A stretch of DNA of 64,000 nt, taken from the NCBI RefSeq assembly GCF_022163125.1, contig NZ_CP091881.1:4402001-4466000 (forward strand), given 5' to 3'. Each line of letters begins with the position of its first letter. Within the stretch, counting starts at the first letter, position 1. Under the pieces are notes generated by a model that made no database searches, had not been told where the DNA came from, and saw nothing but the letters and a program-made list of their open reading frames with translations. Both the position numbers and the translations under genes were made by a program. This DNA comes from Paenibacillus sp. HWE-109 (GTDB taxonomy: Bacteria > Bacillota > Bacilli > Paenibacillales > NBRC-103111). Shown here in pieces: positions 53,247-61,728 of this stretch.

Positions 53247-54545
53247 TTATTTGCCTACTTCAAATATGATCGCTTTAAGCGGTGCTTCGCCGTCATTCTC
53301 CAAGCCATGCTTCCACCACGGCTTGTTGAGCAGAACGTCGCCTGCCCGCACTCGGTAAGTCTCGCCATTGACCGTCATCTGCCCCGAACCAGCGAGTACG
53401 ATGTAGATTTCCTCGTCATCCCGATGTCCGTGATAGCCGATCGACGCTCCCGGAGGGATCTCGCTGTAACCCAAAAACTTGATCGGCGTCTCAAAGTCAG
53501 TTCCGTCGAACAGTCTGGCGCCTCGCACCTTCCCCAGTCCGTGGTGGCTGACGCTGTCGTGGGTTTCTGCCTTCAGATAGTTGCGGACTATCATCGGACC
53601 ATAGCCCCAACTGGGCGATGTGTCCACGGGACGACCTTCAGACAGCGACTGCCGGGCGTAATGGGCAAGCGCCTGGTTCTTGAGATAATCCCTGCCGCTT
53701 GTCTCCGCAGGACGCCCCTGCTCCAGTGACAGCAGGAACTCGTCGAACGGTCCTGGCGCTGCTGCATCTGCAAAGTCAGCGATATGGATCGTGCCGGCTT
53801 CCGTCGTCAGTGTTATTTGTTTATCAACAAATAAAATAGTCCCCTTCGTCCCCTCGATACGCCAATCGCCCGTCCAATCCGTCTGACGGCCGAATGTGCT
53901 CGTCGAGCAGCGCAGCGTCGCTTGAATCCCCATTTGCATGTCCATAACAATCTGCATCTGATGGCGCTTCACAGCATACAGCTTGCCCACTTCCCGCCCC
54001 GTCCAATAACGCAGCAGGTCAAAATGATGCACGTTCAGCTCTTCCAGCACGCTTGCTGGGTCTTCGAAATCCCGCTTATCCTTGTCCCGCTGCCGATAAA
54101 AGTCGCAATCCAAAGTCAGCAGATCGCCAATAGCCCCCTCGCTAAGCAACTGCTTGAGCTTGCGCGAAGCGGGATATGTGCGGTAATTCTCGGCAATCAT
54201 GAGCGGAATGCCTTCGCGTTCTGCTCGCTCGACGACAGCGACCGCATCTTCATAATTGGCGGCAATGGGCTTTTCACAGAAAATCGGTAGTTTGTGGTCG
54301 AGTGCCAAATGGTTGATGGCCGTATGCGATTGACGCGGTGTAACATTGATAATAATATCTGGACGCTCGCATTCAATCGCTTCTTCTACCGAGGTGTAAA
54401 AAGGCACATCTTCCCCGTTTAACACCGCTTTCTTATCGGGGTTCGTATCGACGACCGCAAGTTCAATCCTGTCTTTATAGACACCGCGCATCCGGCGGTA
54501 CCAAGCCGATCCAAACCCTCCCAAACCGATTAACACTGCTTTCAT
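53247..54545 (-). CDS. Gfo/Idh/MocA oxidoreductase fused to a cupin
   Basis: A 432-residue protein. The N-terminal Rossmann fold has GLGGFGSAW (7-15) and the signature EKP at 91-93 (LPIFCEKPIAAN), followed by the substrate domain up to about 320. The C-terminal ~90 residues form a cupin with metal ligands His372, His374, Glu378 and His413 (YHGHRDDEEIY and WWKHGLE). The first part should oxidise or reduce a sugar or sugar acid with NAD(P); the cupin may bind or isomerise a sugar. It is the last gene of the regulator-kinase-GH29 operon, so fucose or a derived lactone is a fair guess for the substrate. A fusion of this kind is unusual. Confidence 0.88.
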   Translation of the reverse strand: MKAVLIGLGGFGSAWYRRMRGVYKDRIELAVVDTNPDKKAVLNGEDVPFYTSVEEAIECERPDIIINVTPRQSHTAINHLALDHKLPIFCEKPIAANYEDAVAVVERAEREGIPLMIAENYRTYPASRKLKQLLSEGAIGDLLTLDCDFYRQRDKDKRDFEDPASVLEELNVHHFDLLRYWTGREVGKLYAVKRHQMQIVMDMQMGIQATLRCSTSTFGRQTDWTGDWRIEGTKGTILFVDKQITLTTEAGTIHIADFADAAAPGPFDEFLLSLEQGRPAETSGRDYLKNQALAHYARQSLSEGRPVDTSPSWGYGPMIVRNYLKAETHDSVSHHGLGKVRGARLFDGTDFETPIKFLGYSEIPPGASIGYHGHRDDEEIYIVLAGSGQMTVNGETYRVRAGDVLLNKPWWKHGLENDGEAPLKAIIFEVGK

Positions 54546-54576
54546 TGCGATGCCCTCCTCTTATTGATGCACAGCT

Positions 54577-56382
54577 TCAGGTCATTTCCACGCCATCCAG
54601 GACAATTGCTTTCAAGCAAATGAAGGAATCAGTTGAGAGAACGGCTGCTTTGACCCGCAGCACATACTCGCCCGCTTCGGAAATGCTGGCCTGGCCGATT
54701 TCTTTAACCGCAAAGGCATAGAAACCCCCAGTTGGCTGAATATCCACAACTTGGCGCATGATCGTCTTCTGATCCCGCTGCGAGCTGATTGTGACCTCTA
54801 GGGCTCCGCCGCCATCGATAGCGCCGTACTTCATGGAGACGCGATAGGTCCCCGGCTCTCCTGCACGGAAGTTCCACGCAGCCTGATCATCTGAACTTTT
54901 CCAATGAATGAGATTATCGTGATCATCTTTCCCTGTATCATAACGCAGGGTAGTCCCTGCAAGATCAGCATCAAAAGCACCGAAAATATTCGAATATCGA
55001 TTAGGATGCAGCAACTGAAGTGGATTCGCATCGCATTCGCCTGCCAATTCAACCGCTATGACAGGAATCAGTGTATTAGCAAACTCACTAGGAACTACAA
55101 TCCATACATCTTCTTCACTCATTCGCTGCACTTCCAGATTTGCTTGATTGGGATCAGCAAGCACATAGGCTTTCACAACAGCACTTCGCAGCCCTGGCAC
55201 AATCAACTCGCCATTCGCCGGCCAATCGAATATGTGCAAATACAACGTATTCCCCTTGGCTGTGCATCTGCCCCACGGCGGCTTGCCAATTGGGCTTCTG
55301 CGCGAACCATGAACAGCGCTGTTATTGATTTGCATCCATGCGCCGATCTCCTTCAGCAGTTCCAGTGATTTGGGATCGAATGAGCCATCGCCCATCGGCC
55401 CAACATTGATCACGAAATTACCGTTCAAACTCAGAACATCAATCATCTGGCGCAGCGTCGTCTCGGCGGATTTCCAGTTGTGATCATTGGCTTTGTATCC
55501 CCACGAATCATTCAAAGTGGCGATAGATTCCCAATCTTCCCTCGGAACGCGCACATGTGGCTGATTATCCGAACTGTTCCCGTAATCGCCGTAGGGCTCC
55601 ATCCAAACGCGGCGATTTACCAGACAATCTGGCTGCACCTGCTGGATTTGCTCAATGAAAGCTGCACCCTGCTCGGCCGTCAGCTTATGACCGCAGTCGA
55701 ACCAAATAAGACCAACAGGTCCGTATTTCTCCAGCAGTTCTTTCACTTGCGGCAAAGCAAACGTGTGCAGATAATGCTCATAGCGGGTACGTTTATCTTC
55801 ATCTGTAATCCAAAAAGCTACATTGTCATAAGCTCCAATATTGCCCGGGTAATCCCATGTATTTCCTTGAGAATCGGGATGATGCCAATCCATGGAGTGC
55901 GAGTAGTAGATGCATAGCTTAATCCCTTCCTCTCGGCAGGCGTCCGCTAATTCCCTTAGAGGATCACGGCCGAAAGGCGTCCGCTGGACAATGTTATAGG
56001 TCGATACCTCCGAGTCATACATGGAAAATCCTTCGTGATGCTTGGCTGTGAAAATCAAATACTGCAGCCCAGCCATTTTCGCCAATTGGACCCATTGCTT
56101 GGCATCAAAATGTTCGGCGCGGAATTGCCCCGTGATCTCCTCATACTCAGCAATCGGAATTTGCGCGCGCAGCATCAAATGCTCGGCATAAGAGGCGCGG
56201 ACTTCCTCACCTTTCCAAATCCCACCTGGCAGCGAATACAAGCCCCAGTGAATGAACATGCCTACACGCGCTTCCCGCCACCACGCCATTTTGGCGTCAT
56301 GGTGGCGGTCCTGCTTGCTGGCCAAACCGCCTGTTTGCGCTTCCTGCCCCTCATTATCCAGTAAATCCTCTCGTTCTATCAT
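54577..56382 (-). CDS. GH29 alpha-L-fucosidase
   Basis: A 601-residue retaining alpha-L-fucosidase. Family features are MAWWREARVGMFIHWGLYS near 32-50, FTAKHHEGFSMYDS (111-124), and the nucleophile Asp229 in GLIWFDCGHK. C-terminal beta domains, including a carbohydrate-binding-like end, follow from about residue 360. There is no signal peptide, so it cleaves imported fucosides. AGGAGA precedes the ATG. It lies 11 bases after the kinase gene and 31 bases before the oxidoreductase gene, in one operon under the shared promoter at 59326. Confidence 0.93.
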   Translation of the reverse strand: MIEREDLLDNEGQEAQTGGLASKQDRHHDAKMAWWREARVGMFIHWGLYSLPGGIWKGEEVRASYAEHLMLRAQIPIAEYEEITGQFRAEHFDAKQWVQLAKMAGLQYLIFTAKHHEGFSMYDSEVSTYNIVQRTPFGRDPLRELADACREEGIKLCIYYSHSMDWHHPDSQGNTWDYPGNIGAYDNVAFWITDEDKRTRYEHYLHTFALPQVKELLEKYGPVGLIWFDCGHKLTAEQGAAFIEQIQQVQPDCLVNRRVWMEPYGDYGNSSDNQPHVRVPREDWESIATLNDSWGYKANDHNWKSAETTLRQMIDVLSLNGNFVINVGPMGDGSFDPKSLELLKEIGAWMQINNSAVHGSRRSPIGKPPWGRCTAKGNTLYLHIFDWPANGELIVPGLRSAVVKAYVLADPNQANLEVQRMSEEDVWIVVPSEFANTLIPVIAVELAGECDANPLQLLHPNRYSNIFGAFDADLAGTTLRYDTGKDDHDNLIHWKSSDDQAAWNFRAGEPGTYRVSMKYGAIDGGGALEVTISSQRDQKTIMRQVVDIQPTGGFYAFAVKEIGQASISEAGEYVLRVKAAVLSTDSFICLKAIVLDGVEMT

Positions 56383-56393
56383 GGAGCTGTCTC

Positions 56394-58220
56394 CTATCTG
56401 TTCTTGCCTAATACAGGCATGATCATCGTCAGTTTCGTTCCCTTGTCAATCTCACTTTCAATTCTCAACCCATATTGATCGCCAAATACCATTTGAATCC
56501 GTCGATGCACATTGACGATACCGATGCCGCCAAGTCCGCTGGCTCCTGGAGAAGGACCCATCTCCCGGTCAGCAAGTTGGTTAGCATCCAGTTTCTCTCG
56601 CAGTTCAGCAAGCTTCTCTTCACTTATGCCTGCGCCATTATCCTCGATACTCACCCAGAAGATACCCTCATCTTCTCCGGCATGGATGCGGATATAATGA
56701 TAATCCTCAACCCCCTCCGGGAAGGCATGCTGGAAAGCATTCTCTACAAGCGGCTGCAGTGTTAACCGAACCATATTGTGGAGCAGATAATCCGGAGGGA
56801 CGGCTACGTCGACTTCGAACTCCCTGCCGATTCTATGCTGAAGCACCACCAGGAAGTACAGGACGTGCTTGAGTTCGCTCGCTACCGTAATCTCTTCCAA
56901 ATTCGTTCGTACCGAATAACGGAGCATATACGATAAGGCTTTGACGATTTCAGAGATTTCCCGCGAATCGCGAATGACCGCATAACAAACGATCGTCTCC
57001 AGTGTGTTATAGAGAAAATGCGGATTAATTTGCAGCTGCAGCGATTGCAGCTCCGCCTTCTGCCGCTCCATTTGGCTTTGCTGATCGCTGAGTTCGGCCT
57101 GATACACCTTATCAACCAACTCCGAAAGCCGGTTCACCATCAAATTATAGCGGCTCATTAATTCAACAATTTCGTCGCGATGCTCCGGAATCGGGATCAT
57201 CGCCCAGTTGCCTTTCTCCGTCTGACGCATCGCGCTTTTCAGGACACGGATCGGACCTGTGATCGTCTTGCCGAATCGGAAGGCGATCCACAGCGCCAAA
57301 CATAGCGTGAAAAATCCGACAACCATCGTCGTAGTTCGAATTGTATTCACAGGCTTATGCAGCTCGTTGACCGACATCGACACAACCAACCGCCAATTGC
57401 CATATTTGGAGCTGCGGCTCATGAACATCTCCGCTTTGCCATCCAGCTGGGCCGTGAACGCCTGGGGTCCCGCTTGCAGAACCTGCTGCTGGATCACATC
57501 AGGCAGGTTCGTGCCCACCTTGGTCACGTCGGGGTGATACACATATTTCCCATTCTCGTCGGCAATGAAGAAGTAGCCGTTCTCCCCAAGCTCGATGCCC
57601 TTCCAGAGCTCTGTAAGCTCAGCAGCGCGCAGTTCAATGGCCAAGATTCCTTTGGGCTCCGATGAGGAAAGTCCACGTATGCGCCTGACAAGCGTCAACA
57701 TTAAATTATTCTGATCCGGCAAGATGCTGTGATTCATGACGCTAAGTACGCCTTCAGGATTAGTCCCCGCTTTGTAAAATGCCAATTGCTGCTGAATTTG
57801 CTCTTTGCTGAAAGATTCCCCATTCGTGTCGTTGAAAAAATACATCGCATTATCGTTAAAGCTAATCATAAAAATGTCAGCGATTTCAGGATTGCGAATA
57901 AAAGCTGGCACGATGCCAAGTTCCTTGATCACCTTGCGCAGCTCATAATAGGGATAGCCATTCTCCCCTTGCGGGAGGTCTATAAAACGTTTTACGTCAT
58001 TGCTGTTCAAGAGCGATACCATCGACCGCTCGTATGCGCGAATGTAAAGGTCCGTATGGTGCACCGCATTGTCAACGACCTGTGACATTTGATTTTCCAC
58101 GAGATGGTCAAGCTCTCCGGAAGACGCCCGGTACGAGAAGATACCAACGCTTGCCAAGGAAATCAGGATGACAATCAGGTAGGAAAGGAAAAGCTTCTTA
58201 AATAAATTCAGGTTTTTCAT
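56394..58220 (-). CDS. sensor histidine kinase, YesM-like
   Basis: A 608-residue membrane kinase. The first transmembrane helix is at 11-31 and the second near 296-316, flanking a dCache-type sensor (ENGYFFIADENGKYVYHPD near 213-231). HAMP is followed by the kinase motif INPHFLYNTLETI with His401. The ATPase region has QPLVENAFQHAFP and GASGLGGIGIVNVHRRIQ. It overlaps the regulator gene by four bases (ATGA). It is likely to sense a fucosylated sugar outside the cell. Confidence 0.93.
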   Translation of the reverse strand: MKNLNLFKKLFLSYLIVILISLASVGIFSYRASSGELDHLVENQMSQVVDNAVHHTDLYIRAYERSMVSLLNSNDVKRFIDLPQGENGYPYYELRKVIKELGIVPAFIRNPEIADIFMISFNDNAMYFFNDTNGESFSKEQIQQQLAFYKAGTNPEGVLSVMNHSILPDQNNLMLTLVRRIRGLSSSEPKGILAIELRAAELTELWKGIELGENGYFFIADENGKYVYHPDVTKVGTNLPDVIQQQVLQAGPQAFTAQLDGKAEMFMSRSSKYGNWRLVVSMSVNELHKPVNTIRTTTMVVGFFTLCLALWIAFRFGKTITGPIRVLKSAMRQTEKGNWAMIPIPEHRDEIVELMSRYNLMVNRLSELVDKVYQAELSDQQSQMERQKAELQSLQLQINPHFLYNTLETIVCYAVIRDSREISEIVKALSYMLRYSVRTNLEEITVASELKHVLYFLVVLQHRIGREFEVDVAVPPDYLLHNMVRLTLQPLVENAFQHAFPEGVEDYHYIRIHAGEDEGIFWVSIEDNGAGISEEKLAELREKLDANQLADREMGPSPGASGLGGIGIVNVHRRIQMVFGDQYGLRIESEIDKGTKLTMIMPVLGKNR

Positions 58221-59233
58221 TTGATCCCGAGCGATAAACGGTATTCCGATGGTGAAATTCCGAATATTTTCTTAAACGTTTTGGTAAAATGCGGATAGTC
58301 ATCATAGCCGACCTCGGCCGCCACATCGACGGTGCGCTTGTGAGGAATGGAAAGAAGTTCGCGCGCTTTTTCCATCCGCTTATGAATGCGATAACTGACG
58401 AATGTTTCGTTGGTCAGCTTTTTGAATAGAGCACTGAAATAAGTAGGCGTGATGCCAACGATATCGGCTACTTCTTTCAAAGAGATTTCAACGGACAAAT
58501 GCGTGTCGATATACGCCTTTGCTTCCTCCATGGGATCTTTGAAGTTCCCCCGGCGGGAAGTTAGGAGATCATCTGTAAACGCTTGCAACCTGATCTCAAA
58601 TTCGCGAAACAGATCCGCTTTGGACGATGCCAGGAAGGGTTCGGAAATCCGCAATTGAAACGGGCATTTCTTCTCTTGAAAATACTTCTGCAAGAGCGCA
58701 GCCGCATCATTCATGAGCTCCTTCAATTGCTGGACAGACACTTGCGCACAGTGATCCCGCCATTCGACCAGAAGCTTGGAGCGCTCATCCGTTTGCAAAG
58801 ACCAGATGCTTTGCTCCATCCGTTCTATCCAATCCACATACTTGGAAACCGGTATATACCCAGGCGTCCGCGTTTTCAGAATCTGATCGAACAGTTCATG
58901 CAAATCTGGCGGCGTAACAGGTTTTAATACATAGTGCTTGACCCCGTAGGATAAACACTTTTGGGCATAATCGAAATCGCCATAACCGGAAATGACGACC
59001 ATTAGAATATGCGGGTAATTCGCTTGCACATTTTGACAAAGCTCCAGACCGTCCATTTTGGGCATACGAATATCCGTAAGCAAAATGTCAGGTTCCGCCT
59101 GAGCGATTCGCTCCATGGCCTCAAGTCCGTTTACAGCGGTTTCTATAGCATCAAATGAGTGGGCATATTCCTGCGCCATCTTCGTTAATCCGTTGCGAAT
59201 AATCGGTTCGTCATCTACAATCAGCAATCTCAT
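58217..59233 (-). CDS. AraC-type response regulator, YesN-like
   Basis: 338 residues from the ATG at 59233, with GGAGG eight bases upstream. The receiver domain has Asp54 in TDIRMP and Lys104. The C-terminal AraC domain shows VEISLKEVADIVGITPTYFS and RTVDVAAEVGYDDYPHFTKTF, ending SPSEYRLS. It is shorter than the mannoside regulator because the linker is reduced. It is the first gene of the regulator-kinase-GH29-oxidoreductase operon. The matching promoter elements before this gene and before the permeases make it the likely activator of both. Confidence 0.93.
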   Translation of the reverse strand: MRLLIVDDEPIIRNGLTKMAQEYAHSFDAIETAVNGLEAMERIAQAEPDILLTDIRMPKMDGLELCQNVQANYPHILMVVISGYGDFDYAQKCLSYGVKHYVLKPVTPPDLHELFDQILKTRTPGYIPVSKYVDWIERMEQSIWSLQTDERSKLLVEWRDHCAQVSVQQLKELMNDAAALLQKYFQEKKCPFQLRISEPFLASSKADLFREFEIRLQAFTDDLLTSRRGNFKDPMEEAKAYIDTHLSVEISLKEVADIVGITPTYFSALFKKLTNETFVSYRIHKRMEKARELLSIPHKRTVDVAAEVGYDDYPHFTKTFKKIFGISPSEYRLSLGIK

Positions 59234-59325
59234 ACGCCAAGCCTCCACCTTTCATGTTGTAAAAGAGCTATCCCTATGAGTTAGCTTACTATAGTATAGA
59301 CGAAATGAACAATGGATCTGTTTCC

Positions 59326-59393
59326 ATCATACCGCAACGCGAGTAGCCCTGATATGTCCAAACTTTAGCCTATAATGTGTTTTTTTATGATCC
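59326..59393 (-). promoter_or_regulatory. regulated promoter, copy B of a shared 68-base layout
   Basis: On the minus strand: CATAAAAAAACACAT, nine variable bases, AAGTTT, two bases, ACATAT, 20 bases, then TATGAT (59326-59331). Its spacing is identical to 53105-53172. It starts eight bases after the end of the GH95 gene and drives the regulator operon. Confidence 0.7.
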
Positions 59394-59400
59394 AGCCTGT

Positions 59401-61728
59401 TCATCTGTTCTCTTCTGATTTCTGGCACAAGCGATAAGTTTGACCTGCTTGCACAGGAAAAGCCATGATCAAGCCGTCATATTGGCATGCTGTTTCATTC
59501 CCATCCTCGAGCTGAACTTGAAGTTTATTCTCGTAACGCAGGCAGCACACGCCATTTTGAGCAGCTCGCACCGTGGCTTCTTGCAGTTGCCCATCCTGCC
59601 AACTGATGTCGATGCCGAATGCTCCGCGAGCACGCAGGCCCTTCACTGCTCCATTCCGCCACTTGGCTTTGGGCAGGGCTGGCAGCAGTTCAATCACACC
59701 GCTGTGCGATTGCAGCAGCATTTCAGCTATGCCTGCGGTTGCGCCAAAGTTGCCATCAATTTGGAACGGCGGATGACAATCGAACAGATTCGGGTATGTG
59801 GAGGTTGCGAGCAGCTTCCGCAAATGATCGTAAGCGGCATCTCCATCGCCGAGTCTCGCCCAGAAGTTCATTATCCATGCGCGGCTCCATCCGGTATGAC
59901 CGCCACCGTTCGCCAATCGACGCTCAAGTGTGCGCCTGGCCGCTGCCGCCAGTTCCGGCGTCCGATGCTTGTCGATCATTTCTCCCGGGTGCAGAGCGAA
60001 CAACTGCGAGATATGACGGTGTCCTGGCTCCGCTTCCTCATAATCCTCCAACCACTCCATAATCTGTCCATGCTTGCCGATTTGAATAGCAGGCAGCTGC
60101 TTGATCGCTTTGTCCAAACTGCCGCGAAATGCTTCATCCATCCCCATGATGCGCGATGCTTCCAAGCATGCGCTGAACAGTGTATGGACAATTTGTATAT
60201 CCATGGACGGTCCCATACATAAATTTCCCTGAACTCCGCTTGCAAGGATAAATTTATTTTCCGGAGAAATCGAAGGACCTGTCACGAGACGTCCTTCGGC
60301 GTCTTCAACCATGTAAGCAAGCAGGAATTGCGCCGCTTCTTTCATAACAGGGTATGCTTTGTCCTTAAGGAACGTTTGGTCCATGCCAAACCGATAATGC
60401 TCCCACAAATGCAGCGATAGCCAAGCGGCTCCAAGCGGCCATATGGAGGAAGACACGAGCATCCCTTCGACCTGCGTTTCGCCCCACATATTCGTATTAT
60501 GATGAGCAACGAAGCCGCTGCAGCCATAGAGCGTTTCCGCTGTCCTCCGCCCCTGAGGCTGCATGCGTGCGATCAGATCGAACAAAGGTTCATGACATTC
60601 AGCAAGTCCGCATGATTCTGCAGGCCAATAATTCATTTCCGTGTTGATGTTAATTGTGTATTTGGACTCCCATGGCGGTGTGAAACTATCATTCCAGATG
60701 CCCTGCAAGTTAGCGGCCAAACTGTTCGGTCGTGAACAAGAAATAAGCAGGTACCGCCCATATTGATAAAAGAGTTCGACCAATCCTGTATCGTCCTGTC
60801 CGGCCTTGACGAGGTCAAGCCTCTTGTCCGTCGGAAGTGCCGCAGCGGTCTCCGTTGTTCCCGCAGATACACGCAGCGAAACCCTCTCGAATTTCTCACT
60901 GTATTCATCAAGATGATTACGCTGCAGCTGCTCATAACTTTGTGCTGCTGCCGCTTCAATACGCGCAAGGCAAGTCTCCTCCGGCATCGCCGAGCGGAAT
61001 GTCGACTCTGCCGAGATCAGCAGCGTCACCGCGTTCGCTCCTTCCACCGATAGGGAGTCGCCGATTGTTCGAACAAGTCCGCCTTCGGGAATAGCTTTCA
61101 CGACACAGCAGAAAGAAACCCCATCCTTGCCGCATTCACCTGTCATTCTGATCGTGTCCTGCGCTAGTGCCTTGCTGCCTGCATCGTAAGGACGGCGCAT
61201 CAGATTCGCGCTAAAGGTCAGCCCGCCTGGCTGATCGCATGCCACACGAACGACAATGACTTGATCGGCGGCACTGCTGAAGTATTCACGCCGATAGCCG
61301 CTACCACCCAGACGGTAGCGAACCGTGGATACCGCTGTCTGCAAATCCAGCTCGCGCTGGTAAGACTCCGCAGGCTGTTGATGATCGTAAAACCATAAAA
61401 GCAAATCGCCAAGCGGCTGGTATGGACTATAATATTTGGGACCGGACATGAGGGCCATCCGGCTCAAATGCTCGGCCTCCTTCTGTTTGCCTTCCGAAAG
61501 CAGCCGGCGTATCTCTGCCAAATGCTTCGGGGTATCGGGATTGTCCCCTTGCTTGGGACCGCCATACCATATGGTGTCTTCATTCAACTGGATTTTTTCT
61601 TGCGCCAGCGTCCCATAAATCATGCCGCCTAAACGTCCATTTCCAATCGGCAGCGCTTCGTCCCACTTGCTGGCCCATTGTTCATACCATAGTTTTAAAT
61701 TCGAGTTTCCTTCTGCAGCTGTAATCAT
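59401..61728 (-). CDS. GH95 alpha-L-fucosidase
   Basis: A 775-residue inverting enzyme of family GH95, which removes alpha-1,2-linked fucose (some members act on L-galactose). The start KLWYEQWASKWDEALPIGNG with RLGGMIYG, the motif IQLNEDTIWYGGP, and the late motif CHPPFQIDGNFGATAGIAEM with the catalytic Asp are all in place. It has no signal peptide, so it is cytoplasmic. Its ATG overlaps the stop of the upstream GH95-like gene by four bases. No terminator is seen between it and the regulator promoter. Confidence 0.93.
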   Translation of the reverse strand: MITAAEGNSNLKLWYEQWASKWDEALPIGNGRLGGMIYGTLAQEKIQLNEDTIWYGGPKQGDNPDTPKHLAEIRRLLSEGKQKEAEHLSRMALMSGPKYYSPYQPLGDLLLWFYDHQQPAESYQRELDLQTAVSTVRYRLGGSGYRREYFSSAADQVIVVRVACDQPGGLTFSANLMRRPYDAGSKALAQDTIRMTGECGKDGVSFCCVVKAIPEGGLVRTIGDSLSVEGANAVTLLISAESTFRSAMPEETCLARIEAAAAQSYEQLQRNHLDEYSEKFERVSLRVSAGTTETAAALPTDKRLDLVKAGQDDTGLVELFYQYGRYLLISCSRPNSLAANLQGIWNDSFTPPWESKYTININTEMNYWPAESCGLAECHEPLFDLIARMQPQGRRTAETLYGCSGFVAHHNTNMWGETQVEGMLVSSSIWPLGAAWLSLHLWEHYRFGMDQTFLKDKAYPVMKEAAQFLLAYMVEDAEGRLVTGPSISPENKFILASGVQGNLCMGPSMDIQIVHTLFSACLEASRIMGMDEAFRGSLDKAIKQLPAIQIGKHGQIMEWLEDYEEAEPGHRHISQLFALHPGEMIDKHRTPELAAAARRTLERRLANGGGHTGWSRAWIMNFWARLGDGDAAYDHLRKLLATSTYPNLFDCHPPFQIDGNFGATAGIAEMLLQSHSGVIELLPALPKAKWRNGAVKGLRARGAFGIDISWQDGQLQEATVRAAQNGVCCLRYENKLQVQLEDGNETACQYDGLIMAFPVQAGQTYRLCQKSEENR

